Shown here piece by piece: positions 7,474 to 16,163 of a DNA stretch of 64,000 nucleotides (positions are counted from its first letter, which is position 1; every line of letters starts with the position of its first letter). The stretch lies in assembly GCF_000314995.1 (NCBI RefSeq), contig NZ_BAEO01000051.1:97115-161114 (forward strand), written 5' to 3'. The notes beneath the pieces are model-generated. The model did not search any database, was not told where the DNA came from, and saw only the letters and a program-made list of their open reading frames with translations. The translations under genes and the position numbers were made by a program. Origin of the DNA: Paraglaciecola arctica BSs20135. GTDB lineage: Bacteria; Pseudomonadota; Gammaproteobacteria; Enterobacterales; Alteromonadaceae.

Positions 7474-8766
7474 ATGAAAAGATTTCTAGTCTTTGCCCTC
7501 TGTGCACTAATGACCAATACGGTAATGGCTGAGTTATCGGCGAACGAAAAGAAAATGCTTGAGTATATTGACCATAACAATCCTCAAGCGCTGCAATTAC
7601 TTGAAAAAGTGGTCAATATTAACAGCGGCACCATGAACTTTGCCGGTGTTCGTAAAGTCGCTGATGTCTTAATTCCCGAATTTGAAAAGCTCGGTTTTAG
7701 CGCTCGCTTCGAAGACGGCAGTGCTTTTAATCGAGCCGGTCACCTCATTGCTGAGCTTCATGGCGGCAACGGACCAAAATTATTACTTATCGGCCATCTG
7801 GACACTGTATTTGCTGCCAATAGCCCATTCCAACACTTTGAACTACTAGAAAATAATCGAGCAAAAGGCCCCGGTATTGCGGATATGAAAGGTGGCAACA
7901 TCATTATTTTACAAGCACTTGGCGCACTCAAGGCGGCCGGTGAATTGAATGATATGAACATCTTGGTAGTTATGACGGGTGATGAAGAGCTCAGCGGCAG
8001 ACCACTGGCATTATCGAAGAAGGCCCTGATTGATGGCGCTAAATGGGCAGACATTTCCCTAGGCTTTGAAAATGGCGATGGCAACCCTAAAACCGCCAAT
8101 ATTTCCCGTCGTGGCTCGGTGGATTGGGAATTAAGCTTAAGCGGCGTGGCCTCTCACTCATCACAAATATTCAAAGAACAAATCGGCGCAGGCGCCATTT
8201 ACGAAGCCGCCCGGATATTAAATCGTTTTTATGAGGAGCTTCGTAGTGAAGAGTTACTGACTTTTAATCCTGGGCGGATTATGGGAGGCACCGATGTCGA
8301 ACATAATAAAGCGACTAATAGTGGCAGTACTTTTGGTAAAAATAATGTGGTTGCGCAATCGACTATTGTCACTGGTGATATCCGCGCCATTTCACTACAA
8401 CAGTTAGAACGCGTTAAAACTAAGATGCATGCCATAGTGGCAGAGCATCTACCTAAAACGACTGGCGAACTGGTCATTGGCGAAGGTTATCCACCAATGG
8501 CCCCTACCGATGGCAATAAAATATTGCTTAGCCTGTTCAGCCAAATCAGTGAAGAGTTGGGATATGGATCTGTGGAGGCGGTAAACCCATTAAATGCCGG
8601 TGCTGCCGATGTGTCCTTCACCTCTGAGTATGTTGATATGGCACTTGATGGTCTTGGCATGAGTGGCTCGGCAGGTCATACCGTAAATGAAACCGGTGAT
8701 TTAAGCACCCTAAGCTTACAGGCTAAGCGGGCCGCCATTTTATTAAACCGCTTAAAATATCGCTAA
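7474..8766 (+). CDS. Secreted M20 zinc metallopeptidase (glutamate carboxypeptidase-like)
   Basis: A 430-residue protein with a signal peptide (MKRFLVFALCALMTNTVMA). M20 zinc-site motifs are present in order: GHLDTV with H108, GIADMKGG with D137, the catalytic DEELSG with E171/E172, the zinc ligand in FENGD near E199, and GSAGHTVNE near the C-terminus. The layout fits the CPG2/M20A group, which removes C-terminal glutamate or cleaves small peptides and amidated amino acids in the periplasm. The gene stands alone, and its stop codon overlaps a solo MITE end at 8766-8797. Confidence 0.88.
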   Translation: MKRFLVFALCALMTNTVMAELSANEKKMLEYIDHNNPQALQLLEKVVNINSGTMNFAGVRKVADVLIPEFEKLGFSARFEDGSAFNRAGHLIAELHGGNGPKLLLIGHLDTVFAANSPFQHFELLENNRAKGPGIADMKGGNIIILQALGALKAAGELNDMNILVVMTGDEELSGRPLALSKKALIDGAKWADISLGFENGDGNPKTANISRRGSVDWELSLSGVASHSSQIFKEQIGAGAIYEAARILNRFYEELRSEELLTFNPGRIMGGTDVEHNKATNSGSTFGKNNVVAQSTIVTGDIRAISLQQLERVKTKMHAIVAEHLPKTTGELVIGEGYPPMAPTDGNKILLSLFSQISEELGYGSVEAVNPLNAGAADVSFTSEYVDMALDGLGMSGSAGHTVNETGDLSTLSLQAKRAAILLNRLKYR

Positions 8767-8797
8767 TACCAATCCGCATAAAGAAGTGACCACTCAG
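8766..8797 (+). repeat. Solo end of the MITE-like element
   Basis: The 32 bases match the left terminal repeat of the 2944-3208 element almost exactly (ATACCAATCCGCATAAAGAA, then GTGACCACTCAG; one G/A-type difference). The opposite end is absent, so this is a solo end or deletion derivative. It starts on the last base of the peptidase stop codon and ends 26 bases before the BLUF gene. Confidence 0.7.
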
Positions 8798-8823
8798 CTG
8801 TAACAAATCAAAACGGACGATTT

Positions 8824-9228
8824 ATGATCCATTTAATTTATGTTAGTGATTTTTCTCGAGAACTAAATCAGCAAGATTTTGACGATATTCTTGCTGTATC
8901 GACAAAAAATAATTACGAGCAAGATATAACCGGTTTTCTTGTGGTGAATGGCCAGAACTTTTTTCAGGTCTTAGAAGGTTCAAAAAAACATGTTTTTACA
9001 CTATTAGAAGCAATCAGGCGTGATCCCCGTCATCAAAATTTGCGTGTCATTATTTCTGAAATAATAGAAAAGCGAGATTACCCCAATTGGAGCATGGGTT
9101 TTGTTTGCAACTGGGATAACGACCTTTCCGATGATCTTAAATCTGTGTTGACACAATACGGTAAAACCCAAGAATTCAAACTAAGTCATGGGAAAGGGTT
9201 GCGTGGGTTGTTGCAAGGACTAGGATAA
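8824..9228 (+). CDS. BLUF-domain blue-light sensor
   Basis: This 134-residue single-domain BLUF protein should bind FAD. The key residues are visible: Tyr6 in LIYVSDF, Asn30 ahead of DITGFL, Gln48 in NFFQVLEG, and Trp89/Met91 in NWSMGF. These correspond to the Tyr-Gln hydrogen-bond switch of the family. There is no output domain, so it must act through a protein partner. The neighbouring sigZ-like gene is broken, so a direct light-to-sigma link is not supported. Confidence 0.92.
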   Translation: MIHLIYVSDFSRELNQQDFDDILAVSTKNNYEQDITGFLVVNGQNFFQVLEGSKKHVFTLLEAIRRDPRHQNLRVIISEIIEKRDYPNWSMGFVCNWDNDLSDDLKSVLTQYGKTQEFKLSHGKGLRGLLQGLG

Positions 9229-9324
9229 TTCAGGGGAGTAATTCGCGCTCTTCTCATAGCTGCTGGCACAGAGTTAAACTCAATATATCGATAAAGATGC
9301 AGAAAATAGGTTTCTTTCTCAGCG

Positions 9325-9356
9325 CAATTAACAGGACAGTCACGCTAATTCGTGCA
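9325..9356 (+). repeat. Dispersed AATTAACAGGACAGTCACG repeat, copy 4
   Basis: CAATTAACAGGACAGTCACG followed by CTAATTCGTGCA is the cleanest copy of the dispersed element. It differs from the 3284-3330 copy by a G/A change (AACAGGAC against AACAAGAC). It sits between the BLUF gene and the sigma-factor remnant. Confidence 0.65.
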
Positions 9357-9484
9357 ACTAAACCTCAAATTCTCTAGAGTGCATTGAGTTTTTTTAAACA
9401 AATTTTAAAAATTATGCGTCTTTTTACTAATTGTTTCGTCTTAGAATAAGTACCGGAAATTTAAAATCAGTTGAGAGCATTTTT

Positions 9485-10024
9485 ATGATATCTGAATGGC
9501 AAAATCACAAGGAGCAACTTCGCAGCTACGTTAACAAGCGCATTGATGACACAAATGCGGTAGATGACATCCTTCAAGATGTGTACATCAAAGCCAGTGA
9601 CAATTTGCATCAATTAAAAATAAAAGGCAGCCTTAAAAGTTGGCTCTATCGTATTGCTCACAATACTGTTATGGATTTTTATCGACAGCGTCAGCCCTTT
9701 GAAGAATTGCCTAAAGATCTCATTTCTGAAGAGCAAGATACCGGTAAACAAGCACGTGAAGAATTGGCTCAATGCTTACGGCCGTAGATTGATAAACTGC
9801 CAGAAAAATATGGCAAACCATTGCGTTTGGCGGAGTTAGAAGGTGTTTCGCAACAAGTTATTGCTGATCAGCTTGGTTTATCACTCTCTGGAGCTAAAAG
9901 CAGAGTGCAAAGAGGCCGTGTAAAATTTCGAGAACAAATGATGGCCTGTTGTAATTTTGAAGTGGGTCAAGAAGGTATAACTGGCTATTCCCCAAAAGAT
10001 CTAACTCAGAAAACTAAATGTTAG
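9485..10024 (+). pseudogene. SigZ-like ECF sigma factor gene interrupted by an in-frame amber codon
   Basis: From the ATG at 9485, region 2 is intact (DDTNAVDDILQDVYIKA, then SWLYRIAHNTVMDFYRQR). The frame hits TAG at 9785-9787 after CLRP. The same frame continues with IDKLPEKYGKPLRLAELEG and region 4 (QVIADQLGLSLSGAKSRVQR), and ends with the CCNFEV-type cysteine tail typical of SigZ. No frameshift is needed to join the halves; one codon change breaks the gene. It is either a recent pseudogene, an amber readthrough case or a sequencing error. The split separates region 2 from region 4, so a truncated product should not be functional. Confidence 0.8.
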
Positions 10025-10149
10025 TTGCTTGCTATCTAGAGGCATAAAGTTTTCGTTTTTAACCACAGACACAGTTACCTTAGATCGCTAGCAAACCGAT
10101 GTGCACTTGCAGCCTATAGCGTGGCGCAGACTAGAATTTCGGAGTAACA

Positions 10150-11637
10150 ATGGATCATAAAACACGCCCTGTAATTTCACAGCATATAATCGATGAAGCC
10201 ACTGAATGGGCGATCATGCATGGCGTCGCCTTTCGCCAAGCAGATAATACGGCGAGACATTGCCCATTTAGTATTGCGCCGATGACAATGGAGCGTGAGG
10301 TGTTCCAGCACTTGCGCCAAGTGACACCTCTGGTCACTAAGCTGATACACAATGTTTCTGAAGATCACGACTTCCTCCAGTCTGCACTGGGTGATGTAGC
10401 AAAAGCGGATCCATTTTTTGGTCGCTTGTATTCTTTACACCAACAGGCACATGGCGATATCGAACATCGACTTACAGCGGCTCGAAAACCGTTATTGTTA
10501 ATGCGAACCGACTTTATGGATGATCGTCAGCATGGCGCAAAAGTGATTGAGTTTAATGGTATTGCTGCTGGTATGGCCCCTTTTGGCCAACGCGCGACAG
10601 AGTTTCATGCCTTTATGAAAGAGCAGTGGCCAGCGGTTTATCGTGACTGGTTGGAAGATAACCTATCGACACCGGCAGAAAATCAAGGGCTTGAACAGCT
10701 GGCTTTTGGTATTACCCAAGCCGCTAAACAAATAGCGGCGGTGTTTACTGACAAAACTTTAGGTACGCCTGAAACTGTGCAATATAAGCCTACCTTTTTG
10801 ATGGTTGTTCAAGAAAATGAAGATAATGTATACGACCAACATTTACTTGAAATAGCACTGCAAAAGCGAGGTTTACGAACGGTAAGGCGCACCTTTGAAC
10901 AACTCAGTACTCAGCTTTCAACCGGCGATAATAAGCGCTTGATGTTAGAAGACATAGGTGCAATTGATGTTGTGTATTTGCGAGCAGGTTATCAATATGC
11001 TGATTATTATTCGCTACAAAGGCATGAATCGATATGTTGCCAAACGTTAAGCCAAACACGACTGTTTATTGAGCAACACCATGTAGCGGTTAACGCAACA
11101 TTCAGCCAGCAACTAACAACCAGTAAAACCATGCAGATGCTACTGACTAAAATGCCTGCACAAGAATATGCGCGCTGGGGACTTAATCTTGAAGAAGCCA
11201 AACAAGTAAAGAGTGTTTTAGCGGACATGAAGCCAGTAAACCCCGCGACTATTAATTGGTTTAACACACAAACTAATAAACAAGCCTGGGTATTAAAAAA
11301 CCAAGGCGAAGGTGGCGGCCACTGCGTATTTGGTGATGATATCAGCGAGAAGTTGCAGCAACTCTTGCCACATGAGTATGACGCATGGGCATTAATGCAA
11401 CGTTTGTATCCTCATGAGCGGGAGGTGCCAACGATTGCCGTACGTGATGGAAAGCAAACACAGATTGATGATCTTGTTAGCGAGATAGGTTTATTTAGCG
11501 TCTATTTTGATGGTGCTGCTGTTACTGAAATGGATGGTTATGCGGGTTACCTTATCCGCAGTAAACCTGCGAGTGAAAATGAAGGCGGTATTCATAGTGG
11601 CAAGGGGATTTTAGACTCCCTTGTACTGATTAATTAA
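10150..11637 (+). CDS. Eukaryotic-type glutathione synthetase
   Basis: A 495-residue ATP-grasp enzyme of the eukaryotic GSS family, not the bacterial gshB family (about 315 residues). Diagnostic segments are MRTDFMDD with KVIEFNGIAAG (residues 118-140; E134/N136 match the Mg-binding EIN pair of the eukaryotic enzyme), VVYLRAGYQYADYY, and the glycine-rich loop NQGEGGGHCVFGDD. The ending SENEGGIHSGKGILDS parallels the ADGGVAAGxAVLD tail. It joins gamma-glutamylcysteine and glycine. The start has GGAG eight to nine bases upstream. It is a lone gene with no gshA nearby. Patchy occurrence in bacteria suggests lateral transfer. Confidence 0.82.
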   Translation: MDHKTRPVISQHIIDEATEWAIMHGVAFRQADNTARHCPFSIAPMTMEREVFQHLRQVTPLVTKLIHNVSEDHDFLQSALGDVAKADPFFGRLYSLHQQAHGDIEHRLTAARKPLLLMRTDFMDDRQHGAKVIEFNGIAAGMAPFGQRATEFHAFMKEQWPAVYRDWLEDNLSTPAENQGLEQLAFGITQAAKQIAAVFTDKTLGTPETVQYKPTFLMVVQENEDNVYDQHLLEIALQKRGLRTVRRTFEQLSTQLSTGDNKRLMLEDIGAIDVVYLRAGYQYADYYSLQRHESICCQTLSQTRLFIEQHHVAVNATFSQQLTTSKTMQMLLTKMPAQEYARWGLNLEEAKQVKSVLADMKPVNPATINWFNTQTNKQAWVLKNQGEGGGHCVFGDDISEKLQQLLPHEYDAWALMQRLYPHEREVPTIAVRDGKQTQIDDLVSEIGLFSVYFDGAAVTEMDGYAGYLIRSKPASENEGGIHSGKGILDSLVLIN

Positions 11638-11668
11638 CAAAGTAAACAGGGCAGTCATTCTAATTCCA
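11632..11668 (+). repeat. Degenerate copy of the dispersed repeat, copy 5
   Basis: AATTAACAAAGTAAACAGGG followed by CAGTCATTCTAATTCC resembles the AATTAACAGGACAGTCACGC element with changes and a short insertion. It overlaps the glutathione synthetase stop codon. The match is weaker than the other copies. Confidence 0.4.
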
Positions 11669-11691
11669 CTAATTAGAATCTAAGAGAGTCG

Positions 11692-11943
11692 TTATTTACT
11701 AAACACTTTACCACCGATCATTTTAAATGCAGGAGTGCCTCTTATTAAGGTGTCTCTGGCAAAAATGGTATTACAATTTGGGCAAGTGCAGGGCGCTACA
11801 GTGAAATCTTTAGTGATGCGTTCTTTAAAACATTTTATCAGTGAGCCTTTGCCGCCTTTGCGGTATTTAAATAGCTGGGTTTTACACTGACTGCAGTAGA
11901 TGTCTACGGATGACTCTGGGACTTTTTTATTGGGCTTAGCCAT
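11692..11943 (-). CDS. Small zinc-ribbon protein
   Basis: This 83-residue basic protein has two cysteine pairs: CSQC near residue 17 and CTCPNC near residue 52, spaced as in a zinc ribbon. It also contains KGGKGSLIKCFKERI between them. There is no signal peptide. Similar short conserved proteins occur in marine gammaproteobacteria without assigned function. It may bind nucleic acid, but that is inference. Confidence 0.65.
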   Translation of the reverse strand: MAKPNKKVPESSVDIYCSQCKTQLFKYRKGGKGSLIKCFKERITKDFTVAPCTCPNCNTIFARDTLIRGTPAFKMIGGKVFSK

Positions 11944-12262
11944 TTATTTTCCTGCCCAGTCGATGATTATGGATCAATGAATATAACCTTTGATTGACCT
12001 AATGATGTTTTATGAAATCTACCATGAATTAAAAAGTCATTGTCACTTCTTTATTGGGATGGGTATACCAGTCCCCCATTCATATTAACTAAAAAGTTGA
12101 TATGAATGTCTTTGTAAATAGCCGACTTAAAGTACTTATGGTTTCGCTATTAATAGCGTTTATTGCGCCCTAGTAAACTTGTGAATTACCTGTACAAACT
12201 TTGAGTAATGCAGGCCTCGATTTGGTATTATATTGGCACTATTTAACAGGGATTTTGACCTT
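11944..12262. other. Intergenic region with a degenerate MITE end and a hairpin
   Basis: At 12042-12067 GTCACTTCTTTATTGGGATG resembles the inverted end of the 2944-3208 element in degraded form. At 12077-12108 a 14-bp inverted repeat (CATTCATATTAACT and AGTTGATATGAATG, one G-T pair) encloses a four-base loop. The hairpin has no T-run, so it may be a repeat or a processed-RNA structure. A promoter for the CotH gene must lie between about 12110 and 12250. Confidence 0.45.
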
Positions 12263-13828
12263 ATGAAAGTGTATGTGCCGATTGCTATTTTATTTTTATT
12301 TTCTTGCTCTGGAGGCAGTGATGATCCTGAACCAAAAGTCACTGTGGATACCACTGCACCCCTGTTAGTTTTAAATGGTGAAGACCTTGTTTCGATTCAG
12401 CAAGGTGAGATATTTAACGATGCAGGTGTTACGGCGAATGATGATGTTGATGGTGATATATCTTCTGCAGTATTAGTTGAGGGAGAAGCTGATACTGCTT
12501 CTTTAGGTAAGTACGTACTCACATACAAAGTATCTGATGCGGCGGGAAATGCGGCTGTAGCTTTGACTCGAACAGTGTTCGTGGTAAATGACAGCCTTTT
12601 TCTGCAAGTCGATATTGATACCCATGGTGTCTCTATTGTAGACGAACCTAAAATTCTCGCGAGCATGCAAATGATGTCTGCCAATGAGATGATTTACGAT
12701 GGCAATATTGGCATAGAAATTCGCGGTTCATCTTCACAATCTTTTGATAAAAAATCCTATGGTTTTGAGACTTGGGATAGTGAGGGCAATGATATGAATT
12801 TTGCCCTTGCCAACTTCCCAGAAGAAGAAGATTGGATTTTTTATGGACCCTTCAGTGATAAGTCTTTAATGAGAAATGTATTGATTTATCAACTGTCAAA
12901 CGAAATGGGAAGATATGCCACCCGAACTGAGTTTAGCGAAGTAACCATTAACGGTGAATACCAAGGATTGTATGTGTTAATGGAAAAAATGAAGCGAGAC
13001 AAAAATAGGGTTGATGTGAGTAAGTTAAAAGATGACGATATTACTGGCGGATACATAATAAAAATTGATAAAACCACAGGGGGATCTGCCGGCACTGACT
13101 TTTCATTTTCTTCTTTATACGACGGTTTTGGTGAAAGTAACGGTAGCCAGAAAATTAAGTTTTTATATGAATATCCTGATGCTGAAGATTTGAGTGAGCA
13201 ACAGAAAGCTTACATTCAAGGGTATTACCATGGTTTTGAGCAGGCTTTGAAGTCAAGTCAATTTGCCGATGCGACTAACGGCTATCAAAAATATATTGAT
13301 GTACCTAGCTTTATCGATTTTTTCATTCTTAACGAATTGTCCCACAATGTGGATGCTTTTCGTATCAGTACCTTTATGCACAAAGATAAAGGCGAAAAGT
13401 TAAAAATGGGGCCAATTTGGGACTTTAATCTTGCCTTTGGTAATGCCGACTATTGTCGTGGTGAAACTACCGATGATTGGGCTTATAAATTTAATGAGTA
13501 CTGCCCGAATGACCTCTCTCGTGTGCCGTTTTGGTGGGGAAGGTTGCTTGAAGATCCTGCCTTTGTTGCCGCTCTCCAGGCAAGATGGACAGAACTTCGT
13601 GGCAATGTGTTAAGTCAAGCAAAGGTACAAAGCAAAATTGCTACACATAGCGCCAACTTAATCTATTCAAACTCGGTACAACGAAATTTCGACACCTTTG
13701 ATGTTTTAGGCAGTTACTTATGGCCTAATTTCTTTGTGGGTGACACTTACGAGGAAGAAGTAAACTATTTGGATGATTGGGTTTTACAACGACTGCAATG
13801 GATGGATACGGCAATCGCTAATCTGTAG
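12263..13828 (+). CDS. CotH-kinase-family lipoprotein with DUF5011 domain
   Basis: Starting at the ATG at 12263, the protein has about 521 residues. A lipobox in AILFLFSCSGG marks it as a lipoprotein. Residues about 30-115 form an Ig-like DUF5011 domain (LVSIQQGEIFNDAGVTAND, then GKYVLTYKVSDAAGN). The rest is a CotH domain: IEIRGSSSQSFDKKSYGFE, LMRNVLIYQLSNEMG, GEYQGLYVLMEKMKRDKNRV, and the metal-site segment GPIWDFNLAFGN. CotH proteins are atypical protein kinases first known from Bacillus spores. In marine bacteria they occur as surface proteins of unknown substrate. It converges on the GH92 operon and is not part of it. Confidence 0.85.
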   Translation: MKVYVPIAILFLFSCSGGSDDPEPKVTVDTTAPLLVLNGEDLVSIQQGEIFNDAGVTANDDVDGDISSAVLVEGEADTASLGKYVLTYKVSDAAGNAAVALTRTVFVVNDSLFLQVDIDTHGVSIVDEPKILASMQMMSANEMIYDGNIGIEIRGSSSQSFDKKSYGFETWDSEGNDMNFALANFPEEEDWIFYGPFSDKSLMRNVLIYQLSNEMGRYATRTEFSEVTINGEYQGLYVLMEKMKRDKNRVDVSKLKDDDITGGYIIKIDKTTGGSAGTDFSFSSLYDGFGESNGSQKIKFLYEYPDAEDLSEQQKAYIQGYYHGFEQALKSSQFADATNGYQKYIDVPSFIDFFILNELSHNVDAFRISTFMHKDKGEKLKMGPIWDFNLAFGNADYCRGETTDDWAYKFNEYCPNDLSRVPFWWGRLLEDPAFVAALQARWTELRGNVLSQAKVQSKIATHSANLIYSNSVQRNFDTFDVLGSYLWPNFFVGDTYEEEVNYLDDWVLQRLQWMDTAIANL

Positions 13829-13840
13829 AGCTATTTTTAA

Positions 13841-13863
13841 GAAGCCTCCGATTGGGAGGCTTC
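13841..13863. terminator. Hairpin between convergent genes
   Basis: GAAGCCTCC at 13841-13849 pairs with GGAGGCTTC at 13855-13863 around a five-base loop. It lies 12 bases after the CotH stop and 33 bases from the end of the last GH92 gene of the opposing operon. It may serve either direction, but the T-run is weak. Confidence 0.55.
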
Positions 13864-13875
13864 AGTATTCAGAGT

Positions 13876-13895
13876 CTTATTTATGCGGATTGGTA
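13876..13895 (-). repeat. Partial end of the MITE-like element
   Basis: CTTATTTATGCGGATTGGTA corresponds to the outer 20 bases of the MITE end in inverse orientation. It is directly adjacent to the stop codon of the GH92 gene at 13896. No second end was found nearby. Confidence 0.5.
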
Positions 13896-16148
13896 TTAGT
13901 TCGCAAGTCTGAGTTCACCACCTTGGGTTAACAACTTATGACTAATAAAAGCTTTGTCTAATTTTTTACCATTGAAGTTTGACTGCTCACCTTCTATAGG
14001 CCTTATTATCAAAGGTTTGCCTGCATAATACTTGTCACTCAAGTGGATCTTAACTTCGTCAAACGCGGGAGCAACAACGGCATATTCCATAATGCCTGGG
14101 GCCGTTGGGTAAAACCCCATCATGCTGAATATTAGCCATGACGAAAGGGTGCCTGCATCATCATTGCCAGGTATGCCGCCGGCTGTGTTGTGATAGTGCT
14201 GTTTGATGAGTGCGCTAACTTTTTCTCTGGATTTTGCAGCCTGTTCAGGAACATAGTTGAACAAGTATGAATAAGCTATATCTGGCTCGTTGGCCATGTC
14301 GTAATTGTTAGTGGCAAAAGTAGCCTCTAGCTGCGCAATAAAGTTGTCTTCGCCTCCCAATAAGGCAATTAAACCTGGGATGTCGTGAGGAACATAAAAA
14401 CGATAATTCCAAGCATTACCTTCAATGTAGCCTGGGGCGGGTTCAAAGTTTCGTCCCAGTTGTGGATCGTAAGGTGTATACCAACTGCCATCGCGCTTTT
14501 TAGGGCGTAACATACCGGTTTGTTGGTCGAATAATTTGCGATACCCCTGAGCCCTAGCTAAATACTTTTTGGCATCTTTAGTTTTATCTAGTATTTGCGC
14601 CAAAACACCTAAATTGAAATCCGCTAAATAGTATTCAAGACTGCTTGAGACACTGCCATCATAGGGTCCTTCATCATCAACAGGTACGTAGCCCAAGTGT
14701 AAATAATCTTGGTTTTCTGGGCGTAATGGGTTATTCAAAGCGGTATCAGCTGATTTTTGCATGGCAGTGTAAGCTGTGTTGATGTCGAAATCTTGAATGC
14801 CTCGCAAATACGTGTCAGCAAGGACTACAGTAGCCGGATCGCCGACCATCACCTGAGTCTCCATTCCCAATAATTCCCACTTAGGTAACCAACCACTTTC
14901 ATTATACATAGCCACCATAGTCGCCATCATTTCCGATTGTATCTCAGGATAAATCAGGCTTAGTAGAGGATGAACATTACGATTGCTATCCCATAGTGAA
15001 TACACAGAATAGCGATTTTTTTCTCCGCTGTTTTTGATGTTGCCAAACAGTGGGCCAGAGGCCTGACGGTTTGCTTGCATAAGCGGATAATCACCATTTA
15101 CATCTTGAATGATACTAGGGTGAATTAGGCTGTGGTACAGGGCGCTATAAAACAGGGTTTTGTTTTGGTCTGTGCCTTTGAGTTGAATGCGTTTTAGTAA
15201 TCTATTCCAAGCATGTTCGGCGGCCTTTTGAGTTTTTTCAAAATCAAAATTAGGTTGCTCTGCTTTAAGGTTTTCACGCGCATTGTCGATGCTAACATAA
15301 GAAATCCCCACTTTTACTTGCAAGGTTTCATCGGCTTGAGTATCAAAACTGAAGTAGGCACCAATTTCATCACCGGCTAATTCCTGACGGTAATTAGGAT
15401 AAGGTTTGATGACATCGTTATGACCAATCCATTCGCCTTCAACACCAGTATATTTTGGCATTTTTTTAAACCCACCGAAGCGTTTGGCGGCTTGACTAAA
15501 TTGCGCCACAAAATAAACCGGACGCACATCCTCAGGGTTGTAACAAAAAGTGCCAATTGTGCGACTGCCTTCAATCTCGCGATCGGACACTATACGTAAC
15601 GCACCACCTGTCTCATTGCTTAGCCCTAGGCCAAGATTAAGGATAATGTTGGCCTGACCTGCAGGGAAAGTATAACGGCTTAGCCCGGTTCGTTGGGTGC
15701 TGGTGGCTTCTGCCTTGATGGCATATTTTTGTAATTCATTGCTGTAATAACCAGGTGTAGCCTGTTGGTTTTTATAAGTTGAACCATATTTTTCAGAGTC
15801 TAATTCTAGCTCCCCAGTGGTAGGCATAAGCAAGACTACACCCAAATCCGGACATCCCACACCACTTAAATTCACATGGCTGAAACCTGTTAAAAAAGCA
15901 TTGTCATCTACATAAACCCGTGAATTCCATGCCGCATCTTTTTCGAACTTATTCAGCTCGGGACTATGGGCTACATTAAAGGGCGAAACTGATGTTAAGG
16001 CATGGGGATATTGCGCACCAGGGTGGGTTGCACCAAAGTTTGATGTGCCGATAAAGGGGTTAACATAGTCAGTAGGCTGCTTGGCCTGAACTGACAGGCC
16101 AGCCAAAAACATACAGAAAATAGGGATCCGTTTGGAAAATATTTGCAT
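13896..16148 (-). CDS. GH92 alpha-mannosidase A (divergent subgroup), periplasmic
   Basis: A 750-residue GH92 exo-alpha-mannosidase with a classical signal peptide ending near AKA/Q (residues 1-22) and no lipobox. Family signatures: VNPFIGTSNFGATHPGAQYP (about 29-48), GFSHVNLSGVGCPDLG, the SLWDSNRNVHPL segment, the catalytic-acid motif GYIEGNAW (E576) and GNDDAGTLSSWLIFSMMGF (661-679). The usual GNEPxHH loop is replaced by NEPDIAYSY (620-628), suggesting a different linkage preference from B and D. It is the last gene of the minus-strand operon, 15 bases after GH92 B. Calcium-dependent inverting chemistry is the family rule. Confidence 0.92.
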   Translation of the reverse strand: MQIFSKRIPIFCMFLAGLSVQAKQPTDYVNPFIGTSNFGATHPGAQYPHALTSVSPFNVAHSPELNKFEKDAAWNSRVYVDDNAFLTGFSHVNLSGVGCPDLGVVLLMPTTGELELDSEKYGSTYKNQQATPGYYSNELQKYAIKAEATSTQRTGLSRYTFPAGQANIILNLGLGLSNETGGALRIVSDREIEGSRTIGTFCYNPEDVRPVYFVAQFSQAAKRFGGFKKMPKYTGVEGEWIGHNDVIKPYPNYRQELAGDEIGAYFSFDTQADETLQVKVGISYVSIDNARENLKAEQPNFDFEKTQKAAEHAWNRLLKRIQLKGTDQNKTLFYSALYHSLIHPSIIQDVNGDYPLMQANRQASGPLFGNIKNSGEKNRYSVYSLWDSNRNVHPLLSLIYPEIQSEMMATMVAMYNESGWLPKWELLGMETQVMVGDPATVVLADTYLRGIQDFDINTAYTAMQKSADTALNNPLRPENQDYLHLGYVPVDDEGPYDGSVSSSLEYYLADFNLGVLAQILDKTKDAKKYLARAQGYRKLFDQQTGMLRPKKRDGSWYTPYDPQLGRNFEPAPGYIEGNAWNYRFYVPHDIPGLIALLGGEDNFIAQLEATFATNNYDMANEPDIAYSYLFNYVPEQAAKSREKVSALIKQHYHNTAGGIPGNDDAGTLSSWLIFSMMGFYPTAPGIMEYAVVAPAFDEVKIHLSDKYYAGKPLIIRPIEGEQSNFNGKKLDKAFISHKLLTQGGELRLAN

Positions 16149-16163
16149 TACGCTGCTCTTATT

